Source of the DNA: Gp6-AA40 sp035293405
GTDB lineage: Bacteria; Acidobacteriota; Vicinamibacteria; Vicinamibacterales; UBA2999
Direction of reading: 5' to 3'
Length of the DNA stretch: 64,000 nucleotides
Assembly (NCBI GenBank): GCA_035293405.1
Contig: DATDOE010000061.1
Location: forward strand, 1-64,000
Shown: positions 53,549 through 61,497 of the stretch, piece by piece
Position numbering within the stretch: position 1 is the stretch's first letter
Layout of the letters: the number at the start of each line of letters is the position of its first letter
Program-made: the position numbers and the translations under genes
The notes under the pieces: model-generated
Seen by the model: only the letters and a program-made list of their open reading frames with translations
Database searches by the model: none
What the model was told of the DNA's origin: nothing

Positions 53549-54559
53549 ATGCATCTGAAGCGTTATCGCAGCGAAACGGTCACCGACGCCCTCCGGGCGG
53601 TGCGTGAGGATCTGGGTCCCGATGCCCTCGTGCTCTCGACCCGTACGGTTACCGCGACCGGTGTTCGCGGTCTTTGGGGCGGGCGCCAGGTCGAGATCAC
53701 AGCGGCGGCCGAGCGGCAGGTGGTGCCGGAGAATCGACACGCACGCCTTGCCCCTGGCCCTGGCGCGAAGTCTCGCAAACCCAGCTCCGCGCGCGCGATC
53801 GACGAGATTGCCGCCCGCCTCCAGGCCAGCGGACTCGACGCCCGCCTCGCCAACGAGATTGCTGCGAACCATCCAGTCAATCGGCGCCGCGGCGCGGATC
53901 TGGAGAGCCTGCGCGCAACGTTGGCGATGGAGCTGACGGCGATGGCCTCCGGCGACGAGCCGTACGCGCCGGTTGAAGTGTTCGTCGGCCCCCCTGGTGC
54001 GGGGAAGACGACCACAATCGCGAAGATTGCGGCGCAGGAGCGCGCGCGGCACGGGCAGCGCCTCGGTCTGGTCGCCGCCGACGGTTTCCGCGTCGGCGCG
54101 ATCGAACAGCTCCGGCTCTACGCCGACATCCTCGGCGCCAGCTTCACCGCCGCGCGGACGCCGGATGAATTCTCGCGCGCGCTCGCCGACCTCAAGCGTC
54201 CGCTGCTGGTCGACACCGCAGGGCGATCGCCGTCCGACGAGGCCTCGACGGACATGTTTCGCGTGCTCCTGTCGCGCAGCGACGTGCGCACGCATCTGGT
54301 GATTCCGGCCACGACGTCGCCGGCGATGGCGCAGCGGCTGTTCGATCGCTTTGCCGATGCGCGCCCGTCTCGCGTGGTACTGACCCGCCTCGACGAAGCG
54401 GAGTCGATCGGACCGCTGGTGAGCGTGCTGCGCGATCGGCGGCTGCCGCTCTCGTATTTCGGAACCGGCCAGAACGTGCCGTCTGATCTCCAGCGCGCGA
54501 CCTCGCCGGCGCTGGCGGACTGGATCATCGGCGAGATGGCCACGGAAGCCGTCGCGTGA
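53549..54559 (+). CDS. flhF: flagellar positioning GTPase FlhF
   Basis: 336 residues. N-terminal HLKRYRSETVTDALRAVRED and GPDALVLSTRTV (the FlhF B-domain start), then the SRP-type NG domain: GPPGAGKTTTIAKIAA (G1), LVAADGFRVGAIEQLRLYAD, DTAGRSPSDE (G3) and LTRLDEAESIGPLVSV (G4 region). The middle domain is short. It sets flagellar number and location together with FlhG, encoded directly downstream with a four-base overlap. Confidence 0.95.
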   Translation: MHLKRYRSETVTDALRAVREDLGPDALVLSTRTVTATGVRGLWGGRQVEITAAAERQVVPENRHARLAPGPGAKSRKPSSARAIDEIAARLQASGLDARLANEIAANHPVNRRRGADLESLRATLAMELTAMASGDEPYAPVEVFVGPPGAGKTTTIAKIAAQERARHGQRLGLVAADGFRVGAIEQLRLYADILGASFTAARTPDEFSRALADLKRPLLVDTAGRSPSDEASTDMFRVLLSRSDVRTHLVIPATTSPAMAQRLFDRFADARPSRVVLTRLDEAESIGPLVSVLRDRRLPLSYFGTGQNVPSDLQRATSPALADWIIGEMATEAVA

Positions 54560-55422
54560 CCACCATGCACCCGCAGACCCCCACGCTCGCCACCACCCTT
54601 GCCGTCACCAGCGGCAAGGGCGGTGTCGGGAAAACCAGCGTTACCGTCAACCTGGCGCTCTCGCTCGCCCGTCTCGGCCATCGCGTCGGCGTCATCGACG
54701 CAGACTTCGGTCTCGGCAACGTCGACGTGATGCTCGGCCTCACGCCGCAGTGCCACATCGGTCACCTGCTGCTCGGAGACCGATCGCTGTCGGACATCGT
54801 CATGACCGGGCCGCTCGGCATCCAGGTGATTCCGGCGAGCTCCGGACTGCAGTCGCTGACGACGATGACCTCGTCACAGCGCACGCGGCTGCACGAGGCC
54901 CTCGACGCGTTCCGCGCGGGACTGGACTTCCTGCTCATCGACACCGCCGCGGGCATCTCCGACAACGTGGTTGAAACGCTGCGGCTCGCCGAGCGGGTCG
55001 CCCTCGTGACCTCACTCGAGCCGTCGGCGGTCGTGGATGCCTACGCCACCGCGAAGGTACTGACGCAGACGTCGCCGGCGACCGAGATTGGCGTCGTCGT
55101 CAACGCGGTGCGCGACGGCGACGAGGCGGCGCTGGCGTTCAAGCAGCTCGATATCGCTGCGACCAGATTTCTCGGCCGCAGCCTGCGCTACTACGGATTC
55201 ATCACCGAAGACCGCGCCGTGCGCGACTCGGTGCTCCTGCAGCGCGCGGTGGTCGATCACCAGCCGCAGGCCGCGGCGAGCCGCTGTTTCCGGATTCTGG
55301 CCTTGCGCCTCGCCGGCCTGGGTCGCGGGCCGGGCGGCCTGCGCTTGGTTGGGGCATCGGCTCTCGCCGGCGCGTCGAACCGCTCAGGGCCCGCGTCCAC
55401 AGAGGTGTCTCAGTGCGCGTGA
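54556..55422 (+). CDS. flhG: flagellar number regulator FlhG (MinD-like ATPase)
   Basis: 288 residues. Deviant Walker A TSGKGGVGKTSVTVNLA, VGVIDADFGLGNVDVMLGL, DFLLIDTAAGISDNVVETL and VVVNAVRDGDEAALAF are the MinD/FleN pattern. It antagonises FlhF and, in other bacteria, FleQ-type activators. The C-terminus is Gly/Arg-rich and lacks a clear amphipathic membrane helix. Overlaps fliA by ten bases. Confidence 0.93.
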   Translation: MTTMHPQTPTLATTLAVTSGKGGVGKTSVTVNLALSLARLGHRVGVIDADFGLGNVDVMLGLTPQCHIGHLLLGDRSLSDIVMTGPLGIQVIPASSGLQSLTTMTSSQRTRLHEALDAFRAGLDFLLIDTAAGISDNVVETLRLAERVALVTSLEPSAVVDAYATAKVLTQTSPATEIGVVVNAVRDGDEAALAFKQLDIAATRFLGRSLRYYGFITEDRAVRDSVLLQRAVVDHQPQAAASRCFRILALRLAGLGRGPGGLRLVGASALAGASNRSGPASTEVSQCA

Positions 55423-56165
55423 AGACCTTGCCCCCGGCTCCGGATCTCAGCGCTCGCGACCGCCTCGTGATGGATCACATCGGGCTGGTGAAGACCCTGG
55501 CGCAGCGGCTGGCGCAGCGGCTGCCGTCGCAGGTCGAGATGAACGATCTGATGGGGGTGGGCGTGCTCGGCCTCATCGATGCCGCCGCCCGCTACCGGGC
55601 GTCCACCGGTGTGCCGTTCGACGCCTTTGCCCGTCGCCGCGTGCAGGGTGCGATGCTCGACGCGCTGCGCGAGCTCGATTGGGCGCCGCGCTCGCTCCGC
55701 CGCCTGCGCCGCGACATGGATTCCGCGGTCGCGACGCTGCGCCATCGTCTGGGCCGTGAGCCGGAGGAAGACGAGATCGCTGCTGCGATGGACCTGTCGC
55801 GCGCCGGCTACGAGAAGGCGCTCGAGCAGCTGCGCACCCTCGAGATCGGCTCCGTGCGGCAGCTCGACGCGCCGACGGCGGACGGCACACCGCTCATCGA
55901 GTTGTGCATGGATCCGTCGGAGAGTGCCGTCACGCAGCTCGAGCGCAAGGAGCTGAAGCAGCACCTGGCAACCGCGATTCAGGAGCTGCCCGAGCGTGAG
56001 CGGCAGATTCTCGCGCTCTACTACCAGGACGAGCTGACCCTCGCTGAAATCGGCGAGGTGATCGGGGTGTGCGAGTCGCGCGTCAGCCAGCTCCGATCGC
56101 TCGCGATTTCCCGGCTCCGGACGCTCCTGCGCAGCTCGCTCGGTCTCCAGGAGGCGCGTCTGTGA
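55413..56165 (+). CDS. fliA: flagellar sigma factor FliA (sigma28)
   Basis: 250 residues. Sigma region 2 (QVEMNDLMGVGVLGLIDAAA, FDAFARRRVQGAMLDALREL), region 3 (RRLRRDMDSAVATLRHRLGR) and region 4 (LPERERQILALYYQDELTLA, EIGEVIGVCESRVSQLRS). Drives late flagellar and chemotaxis genes once the hook is complete; its anti-sigma factor FlgM is not seen in this window. Placement after flhF-flhG is common. Confidence 0.95.
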   Translation: MRVKTLPPAPDLSARDRLVMDHIGLVKTLAQRLAQRLPSQVEMNDLMGVGVLGLIDAAARYRASTGVPFDAFARRRVQGAMLDALRELDWAPRSLRRLRRDMDSAVATLRHRLGREPEEDEIAAAMDLSRAGYEKALEQLRTLEIGSVRQLDAPTADGTPLIELCMDPSESAVTQLERKELKQHLATAIQELPERERQILALYYQDELTLAEIGEVIGVCESRVSQLRSLAISRLRTLLRSSLGLQEARL

Positions 56166-57157
56166 GCAAGATCCTTTCACAGGACGAGATCGACGCGCTG
56201 CTCGCGTCCTCGGTCTCGTCGAACGGCGGCCGGGAGTCCCCGGCGGCGGATCGCAACTCGCCGGGCGACGCGGTCAGCTACAACTTCCGCCGGCCCGACC
56301 GCATCTCGAAGGAGCAGCTCCGCTCGCTGCACTTCCTGCACGATCGTTTCGCGCTCAACGTGTCGACGTCGCTGTCGGCCTTTCTTCGTTCGATGACCGA
56401 AGTCAACATCGTGTCGGTCGAGCAGTTCGCCTACTCCGAGTTCCTGATGTCGCTGCCGGACCCGACCGCCTTCTACGCGGTCGGCATGAGCCTGTTCGAC
56501 GGCGTCGGCGCCCTCGAGATGAACCCCTCGGTGGCGTTCACGATGATCGATCGGCTGCTCGGCGGCACGGGTCAGACGCCAGGGCCGAATCGCGCGCTGA
56601 CCGAGATCGAGCAGAACGTGGTCGATTCGGTCGTGAAGCTCATGCTCGACAACCTCACGGAAACGTGGAAACCGGTGGCGAACATGGAGTTCCGCATCCA
56701 GGGCCGTGAAACGCGCCCGCAGATGCTGCAGGTGACGGGCGCGACCGAAATCGTCATCCTCCTCGTGTTCGACATCAGGATTGCCGACACTCGCGGCATG
56801 GTGAACCTGTGTATCCCTGCGGCAGCCATCGAGGCCGTCGGCGAAGCGTTCGCGCAGGGATGGCAGCGCGCGCGGCGTCAACCCACCGCCGATGAAGAGA
56901 CCTGGCTGCACGCCAACCTTGGCCGCGTCAGTCTTCCGGTGACCGCGCTCCTCGAAACCACGCTGCCGGCGCGCGACCTGATCGCGTTGAGGCCCGGCGA
57001 CGTGCTGTCGCTCGGCCACGCGGCCACGCTGCCGATTGACGTCCACGTCGGTACCGTGCGCCGCTTCGGCGGACGCCTCACGCGCGTGGGCTCGGGCACT
57101 GGTGTGTTGGTCGAGTCGATGGTGGGTTCGGCGGCGAGCCTGGAAGGAGCCGCATGA
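56162..57157 (+). CDS. fliM: flagellar motor switch protein FliM
   Basis: 331 residues. Start SKILSQDEIDALLAS is the CheY-P binding N-terminal motif. Middle CheC-like domain (SYNFRRPDRISKEQLRSLHF; GVGALEMNPSVAFTMIDRLL; GGTGQ) and C-terminal SpoA domain (RPGDVLSLGHAATLPIDVHV). GTG start overlaps the fliA stop (GTGA). C-ring component linking FliG and FliN and receiving CheY-P. Confidence 0.95.
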   Translation: MSKILSQDEIDALLASSVSSNGGRESPAADRNSPGDAVSYNFRRPDRISKEQLRSLHFLHDRFALNVSTSLSAFLRSMTEVNIVSVEQFAYSEFLMSLPDPTAFYAVGMSLFDGVGALEMNPSVAFTMIDRLLGGTGQTPGPNRALTEIEQNVVDSVVKLMLDNLTETWKPVANMEFRIQGRETRPQMLQVTGATEIVILLVFDIRIADTRGMVNLCIPAAAIEAVGEAFAQGWQRARRQPTADEETWLHANLGRVSLPVTALLETTLPARDLIALRPGDVLSLGHAATLPIDVHVGTVRRFGGRLTRVGSGTGVLVESMVGSAASLEGAA

Positions 57158-57924
57158 CCGTTGTCTCGCTGACCCGGGAGCTGTTGACCGGTCTGCTCGA
57201 AGAGCTCGCGTTGGTCATCGGCGCGATGATCGACGCCAACGCCAGCGTGGTGACGAGCGCGCCGGCCATGGGACGTCAATGGGTGGCCGAGGTTCGTGCC
57301 GACGGAGCGCTCGAAGGCGCGCTGACGCTGGTCCTGGACTACGACGGCGTGGTGGCGATCACGCGCCAGATGACCGGCATCGACGGCGAGATTCCCACTG
57401 AGTCGCTGATCGACACGTTGCGTGAAGTGCTGTCGCAGGCCGTGGGCGCGCTGGCACTCAAGCCCGTGGCACGCGGCGCGAAGCTGGCCGTGGGCGACGT
57501 CGTGGAGAAAGAAGATCTGGCACCCGAGGGCGAATGGTCCGCGCACGCCGTCGCCGCGGACAATCTGCCGACTCCGCTCTCGGTCACGGTGTGGGGGAGC
57601 GTCTCGTCGCCGGAGTCCGTCGCGGCGGCGTCGGCGAGTGCGGGCGTCGCAGCGCACGTTGACAGTCGCATCGACGTGCTGCTCGACATCGACCTGCCGC
57701 TCGTCGTGCGGTTCGGGCAGACGGAGCTTCCGTTGCGTCAGTTGACACGGCTCGGCCCCGGCTCGGTCATCGATCTCGGCCGATCGCCGGACGATCCGGT
57801 TGACGTGCTGGTCAGCAATCGCGTCGTGGCGCGAGGCGAAGTGGTGGTGGTGGCAGGCAGCTACGGGATTCGCATTCTCGATGTCGTCAGCCAGCGTGAA
57901 CGCGTGCGGTCGATGGAGGCATAG
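57154..57924 (+). CDS. FliN/FliY-like switch protein with CheC-like N-terminal domain
   Basis: 256 residues. C-terminal half (from about residue 170) is a SpoA/FliN domain: SRIDVLLDIDLPLVVRFGQT, RLGPGSVIDLGRSPDDPVDV, VANRVVARGEV-like VSNRVVARGEVVVV. N-terminal half resembles CheC/CheX/FliY (ALTLVLDYDGVVAITRQMTG, SLIDTLREVLSQAVGALAL). In the helix where active phosphatases have ExxN, this protein has Glu-Val-Leu-Ser, so catalysis is doubtful. It is the second FliN-type protein of the cluster and overlaps fliM by four bases. Confidence 0.82.
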   Translation: MTVVSLTRELLTGLLEELALVIGAMIDANASVVTSAPAMGRQWVAEVRADGALEGALTLVLDYDGVVAITRQMTGIDGEIPTESLIDTLREVLSQAVGALALKPVARGAKLAVGDVVEKEDLAPEGEWSAHAVAADNLPTPLSVTVWGSVSSPESVAAASASAGVAAHVDSRIDVLLDIDLPLVVRFGQTELPLRQLTRLGPGSVIDLGRSPDDPVDVLVSNRVVARGEVVVVAGSYGIRILDVVSQRERVRSMEA

Positions 57925-57926
57925 CG

Positions 57927-58316
57927 GTGGAGATCTACTGGGTGGCAGGCGGCGGCGTGATGGTGGCGGCCTTGATGGCCTCATTCCGCGTGCAGGTGCA
58001 GACCTATCGCCGGCTCGCACGGCTCGACGAGCGGCTGGCGCATCTGACGGCGGGCATCTCGCTGCTCGCCGACACGGCGGAAGGCGGCCTGCGTGACGTG
58101 GCCCTCGAGGTCGAGCGGCTGAAGTCGGTGGCGGCGACCGCACCCCGGCCGAAGGCGCGGGCCGCGACGCAGCGTCGCGTCTCCGGCGCCGCACGGCGCG
58201 GGCGATCGGTGCGGGACATCGCGGCGATCGAGAAGATGTCGGAAGGTGAAGTGCGGCTCCGCCTCCAGTTGGCGGGCGGCGGGAAAGAGAAGGCTCATCA
58301 TGCCGCGGTGCGCTGA
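57927..58316 (+). CDS. small membrane-anchored coiled-coil protein in the flagellar operon
   Basis: 129 residues from GTG. One N-terminal membrane segment (VAGGGVMVAALMASFRV), then a coiled coil (LARLDERLAHLTAGISLLAD; LRDVALEVERLKSV), a basic linker, and a C-terminal helix-turn-helix-like end (SVRDIAAIEKMSEGEVRLRL). The layout resembles DUF2802/DUF6115 proteins seen near flagellar genes in other phyla; the match is by architecture only. Function unknown. Confidence 0.7.
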   Translation: MEIYWVAGGGVMVAALMASFRVQVQTYRRLARLDERLAHLTAGISLLADTAEGGLRDVALEVERLKSVAATAPRPKARAATQRRVSGAARRGRSVRDIAAIEKMSEGEVRLRLQLAGGGKEKAHHAAVR

Positions 58317-59148
58317 ACCGGCGTGCGGCCGCTGGCGGCCGGACCTCACCACGATCGAACGGTTCACGGGGACGATCGCCCGCCGCGTGTGTGCGCTGCA
58401 ATTCAACGGCAGCTGGTACTGCTCACGCGCCTGCGTGGAGCTGGCGGCGCTGCTCGGCCTCGGCGAGCCGGCCGCGATGAGCGCCTCGGCCGCTCCCCTG
58501 CCGCGAGCCAGGCTTGGTGTGCTCCTGCGTCATGCCGGCGCGATCACCGAAACGCAGCTCGATGCCGCCCTCCTCGTGAAGGCGCGCACCGGCCTCAAGA
58601 TCGGCGCGCAGCTCGAGGAGCTCGGTCTGGTCAGCCCGGAGATCGTCCTGCGCTTACTGGCGATGCAGGCCGGTGTCAGCTACCTCTCGACCTTCGACGT
58701 GGCGCGCGTGACGCGTGCGCCCATCACCCTGCCGCAGGCCATGGTGCGGGCCCTTGGTCTTGTGCCGTTCGAAGTGGACGCCGCGGCGCGCAAGCTCCAC
58801 GTGGTGTGCACGGCCCCGGTGCCTCGCGCCGCGATGCGCGCGATGGCGAAGCTGACGGGGTGGACGCCAGAGGTCTACATGGTGACCGACGTCGTGTTCG
58901 AAGCGGCGCTCGACGCCTACCGACCCGTCGACGAGGCTCACATGCCCCACGACAGCGCCACGGTCCGGACCCTCGTGGCGGCGGCCGCCCGCGTGGCCGA
59001 CTCCGCGCAGACCGATCGCGGCGTCACCATGCGGCACGCGCAGTATGACGACGACGTGTGGATTCGAGTCGAAGGGTCGCAGCGAGTCCGCGACGTGCTC
59101 GTGACACGGAAGGAGACAGGATGCCCGGCGGAGCTTACAGCGCACTGA
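58300..59148 (+). CDS. zinc-finger plus MshEN-domain protein, predicted c-di-GMP receptor
   Basis: 282 residues. Cysteines 4, 9, 31, 41 and 45 (RCAEPACG, VCALQF, YCSRAC) suggest an N-terminal zinc-binding module. Residues 71-94 (RLGVLLRHAGAITETQL...K) and 100-123 (KIGAQLEELGLVSPEIVLRL...Q) are two 24-residue MshEN motifs with five residues between them, the exact known c-di-GMP-binding layout. The rest resembles the GspE/PilB N-terminal domain (ARVTRAPITLPQAMVRALGL). No ATPase domain follows. The start at 58300 has AGAAGG upstream; it overlaps the genes on both sides (17 and 28 bases), so it is part of the flagellar operon. Confidence 0.8.
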   Translation: MPRCAEPACGRWRPDLTTIERFTGTIARRVCALQFNGSWYCSRACVELAALLGLGEPAAMSASAAPLPRARLGVLLRHAGAITETQLDAALLVKARTGLKIGAQLEELGLVSPEIVLRLLAMQAGVSYLSTFDVARVTRAPITLPQAMVRALGLVPFEVDAAARKLHVVCTAPVPRAAMRAMAKLTGWTPEVYMVTDVVFEAALDAYRPVDEAHMPHDSATVRTLVAAAARVADSAQTDRGVTMRHAQYDDDVWIRVEGSQRVRDVLVTRKETGCPAELTAH

Positions 59149-59840
59149 GCGGCATGCGGATGCGTCTCGATGACCTGGATCGGCTCGCCGCCGACCTGGC
59201 CAACGTGAACACCGCCGGCTACAAGGGCGAGCGGACCTCGACCGAATTCGCGCGGCGTGATTTCGCGAGCGTGCTCGACTCGGCCATCGATGTGACCCTT
59301 GGCGGCGTGAAGACCGATTTCCGGTCGGGGCCGATCACGCAGACCGGCCGCGATCTGGACGTGGCCATCGAGGGACGAGGCTTCTTTCAGATCGAGACGC
59401 CGGCCGGCACACGCTACACGCGAAGCGGCAACTTCACCAGGTCGAGCGATGGGCTGCTGACCACCACGGACGGCATGCCGGTGATGGGCGACGGAGGAGA
59501 AATTCGACTGGCGGCAGGCGCCGCGACGATCACCGCGGACGGCAACGTCCACGTCGGGCAGACGCTGGCGGGCAAGATCAAGGTGGTGGCGTTCGAGAAC
59601 GACATCGATGTCGCACGTGAGACCGGCACCCGGTTCCGCGCCGCGGGCGGCGGCGAGCCCGATGAGGCCACCAACGTGCGGCTGTTCGGCGGATCGCTCG
59701 AGCAGTCGAACGTGTCGGTGGTGGAGCGGGTCGCGGCGATGACCGAGGTCACCCGGGCGTTCGAAGCCCTGCAGAAGGGCATCTCCGTGATCATGAACGA
59801 CATCGATGGACGAGCGATCGCGGAGCTTGGCAGGCGGTGA
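59121..59840 (+). CDS. flgF: flagellar rod protein FlgF
   Basis: 239 residues, rod subunit next to FlgG. GAYSALSGMRMRLDDLDRLA and DLANVNTAGYKGERTSTEFA at the N-terminus, DVAIEGRGFFQIETPAGTRY and TRSGNF in the middle, LEQSNVSVVERVAAMTEVTR at the C-terminus. The last part contains FEALQKGISVIM, typical of FlgF/FlgG. AAGGAG ribosome-binding site seven bases before the ATG. Confidence 0.92.
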   Translation: MPGGAYSALSGMRMRLDDLDRLAADLANVNTAGYKGERTSTEFARRDFASVLDSAIDVTLGGVKTDFRSGPITQTGRDLDVAIEGRGFFQIETPAGTRYTRSGNFTRSSDGLLTTTDGMPVMGDGGEIRLAAGAATITADGNVHVGQTLAGKIKVVAFENDIDVARETGTRFRAAGGGEPDEATNVRLFGGSLEQSNVSVVERVAAMTEVTRAFEALQKGISVIMNDIDGRAIAELGRR

Positions 59841-59843
59841 CGA

Positions 59844-59918
59844 CGAACCACGGAGGCACGGAGTCACGGAGAGCTGTCTAGGCTAAGAAGCTCCGTGTCT
59901 CCGCGTCTTCGTGGTTCG
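59844..59918. repeat. 28-base imperfect inverted repeat after flgF
   Basis: Left arm CGAACCACGGAGGCACGGAG plus TCACGGAG (59844-59871); right arm CTCCGTGTCTCCGCGTCTTC plus GTGGTTCG (59891-59918); loop 19 bases. About five mismatches. Starts three bases after the flgF stop. CACGGAG-type repeats of this form occur in many bacterial genomes. The remainder of the gap to flgG shows only the ribosome-binding region. Confidence 0.85.
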
Positions 59919-59983
59919 TGGAAGACGACGAGTCAAGAGCGGCTCAATCAGGTCAATCGGCAGCGAGAGGGAAAGGTTCAGCA

Positions 59984-60772
59984 ATGATTCGCGCGCTTTA
60001 TACGGCCGCCAGCGGCATGAACGCTCAGCAGGCCAACATCGACAACGTCGCGCACAACCTTGCCAACGTCAACACGACCGGCTTCAAGAAGAGTCGCGTC
60101 GAGTTCGAGGACCTGGTGTATCAGCAGCTCAAGGCGCCAGGCACCGCGACCTCGCAGGAAACCGAAGCGCCGATTGGACTCGAAGCCGGGCTCGGATCGC
60201 GACCGGTGGCCACGGCCCGGAACTTCTCGCCCGGCAGCCTGCGTTCGACACAGGGCCCACTCGATCTGGCCATCGAAGGCCAGGGCTTTTTCCAGATCAC
60301 GCTTGCCGGCGGTGAGACCGGCTACACGCGCGCGGGCATGTTCCACCTCAGTGGACAGGGTCAGCTCGTGAACGCCGACGGCTTCCAGATCGAGCCGGCG
60401 ATCACGATTCCCGCCAATGCCGTGTCGGTCACGATCTCGAAGGACGGCATCGTCTCCGTCCAGCTCGCGGATCAGCAGGCCGCGCAGCAGGTGGGCGTCC
60501 TCGAGCTCGCGAACTTCCAGAACCCGGCAGGGCTGCAGGCGCGCGGCGGCAATCTCTTCACCGCGACGACGGCGTCGGGCGACGCGACTACCGGCGTGCC
60601 CGGCACCGAGGGTATGGGGACCCTGGCGCAAGGCTTCGTCGAGGACTCCAACGTCAGCGTCGTCGAGGAAATGGTCAACATGATTCTCGGCCAGCGCGCC
60701 TACGAGGCGAACTCGAAGGTCATTCGCGCCGCGGACGAGATGTTGCAGCAGATCAACAACCTGGCGCGCTAG
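59984..60772 (+). CDS. flgG: flagellar distal rod protein FlgG
   Basis: 262 residues, the standard length. RALYTAASGMNAQQANIDNV, AHNLANVNTTGFKKSRVEFE and DLVYQQLKAPG are near-consensus FlgG; the C-terminus has EDSNVSVVEEMVNMILGQRA, YEANSKVIRAADEMLQQ. Forms the distal rod that crosses the P and L rings. Its TAG overlaps the flgA start. Confidence 0.96.
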   Translation: MIRALYTAASGMNAQQANIDNVAHNLANVNTTGFKKSRVEFEDLVYQQLKAPGTATSQETEAPIGLEAGLGSRPVATARNFSPGSLRSTQGPLDLAIEGQGFFQITLAGGETGYTRAGMFHLSGQGQLVNADGFQIEPAITIPANAVSVTISKDGIVSVQLADQQAAQQVGVLELANFQNPAGLQARGGNLFTATTASGDATTGVPGTEGMGTLAQGFVEDSNVSVVEEMVNMILGQRAYEANSKVIRAADEMLQQINNLAR

Positions 60773-61497
60773 TGATGATCCTGTTCCTTCTTGCCCTCGG
60801 GCTGATGCCGGCCGACGTGTCGGCGGCGATCGAGCGTTCGCTCGTCGATCGCATGGGCGACGTTCAGGTCGTCGTGCAGAAGGTCTCGACCCCGGGGCGT
60901 GTCGAATCCCGAGTCCCGAGTCCCGAATCCCGAATCCCGCCGCCTTCGCGCGAAGCGCTCCGGCGAGCCTCGCCGAAGCCGGGCGGAGGCGGGAATCCCG
61001 AATCCCGGCTCGTGGCGACGATCGAGCCAGGTGCGAGGCTGGGGCAGCCGATTCGCTTTGTGCTGACAGTCGATGGCAAGCGCGTCGGATCCGCGGTGGC
61101 GACACTCGCGGTCAGCGGCCAGGCCGTTCGCGCACGCCGCTCGCTTGCCCGCGGCGAGGAAGTCGCATCAGGCGACGTCGAGACGACGGTCGTGGAGCTG
61201 AGGAGCGTGATGGCGCGCCGCCTGCCCGTGATCGCCGACATCGTCGGCACGCGCGCGCGCCGCGACATCGCTGCCGGCGAGCTGCTGACGAACGCACTGG
61301 TCGTCGTGCCGCCGGCCGTCAGATCGGGCGACGAGGTCCGCGTCATGGTGACGATGGGATCGGTGCAAGTCAGCGGCATGGGTCGCGCGTCGGGGAGCGG
61401 ACAGGTGGGCGACACCATTCGCGTGCTGACCGCGTCGAACCGCAAACCGCTCAGCGCCCGGATCACCGGGCGTGGAGCTGTGGAGATCAAGCGATGA
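60772..61497 (+). CDS. flgA: flagella basal body P-ring formation protein FlgA with repeat insert
   Basis: 241 residues. Periplasmic chaperone for the P-ring. Signal peptide MILFLLALGLMPADVSA, then the SAF-type C-terminal domain (VRARRSLARGEEVASGDVET; RRDIAAGELLTNALVVVP; SGDEVRVMVTMGSVQVSGMG; GDTIRVLTASNRKPLSARIT). Residues about 45-79 are encoded by an inserted repeat (ESRVPSPESRIPPP, ALRRASPKPGGGGN) and do not belong to the family. Start GTG 60772 or, more likely, ATG 60775. Confidence 0.88.
   Translation: MMILFLLALGLMPADVSAAIERSLVDRMGDVQVVVQKVSTPGRVESRVPSPESRIPPPSREALRRASPKPGGGGNPESRLVATIEPGARLGQPIRFVLTVDGKRVGSAVATLAVSGQAVRARRSLARGEEVASGDVETTVVELRSVMARRLPVIADIVGTRARRDIAAGELLTNALVVVPPAVRSGDEVRVMVTMGSVQVSGMGRASGSGQVGDTIRVLTASNRKPLSARITGRGAVEIKR
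60904..61008. repeat. heptamer-flanked palindromic element inside flgA
   Basis: CCCGAGT/CCCGAAT units on the left (60908-60938) and GAATCCCGAATCCCGG on the right enclose a core with GCGAAGCGCTCCGGCGAGCC and GGCGAGCCTCGCCGA. The latter 15-mer also occurs at 3950-3964. Unlike rimO, the outer heptamers here run in the same direction. The reading frame stays open. Confidence 0.85.
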
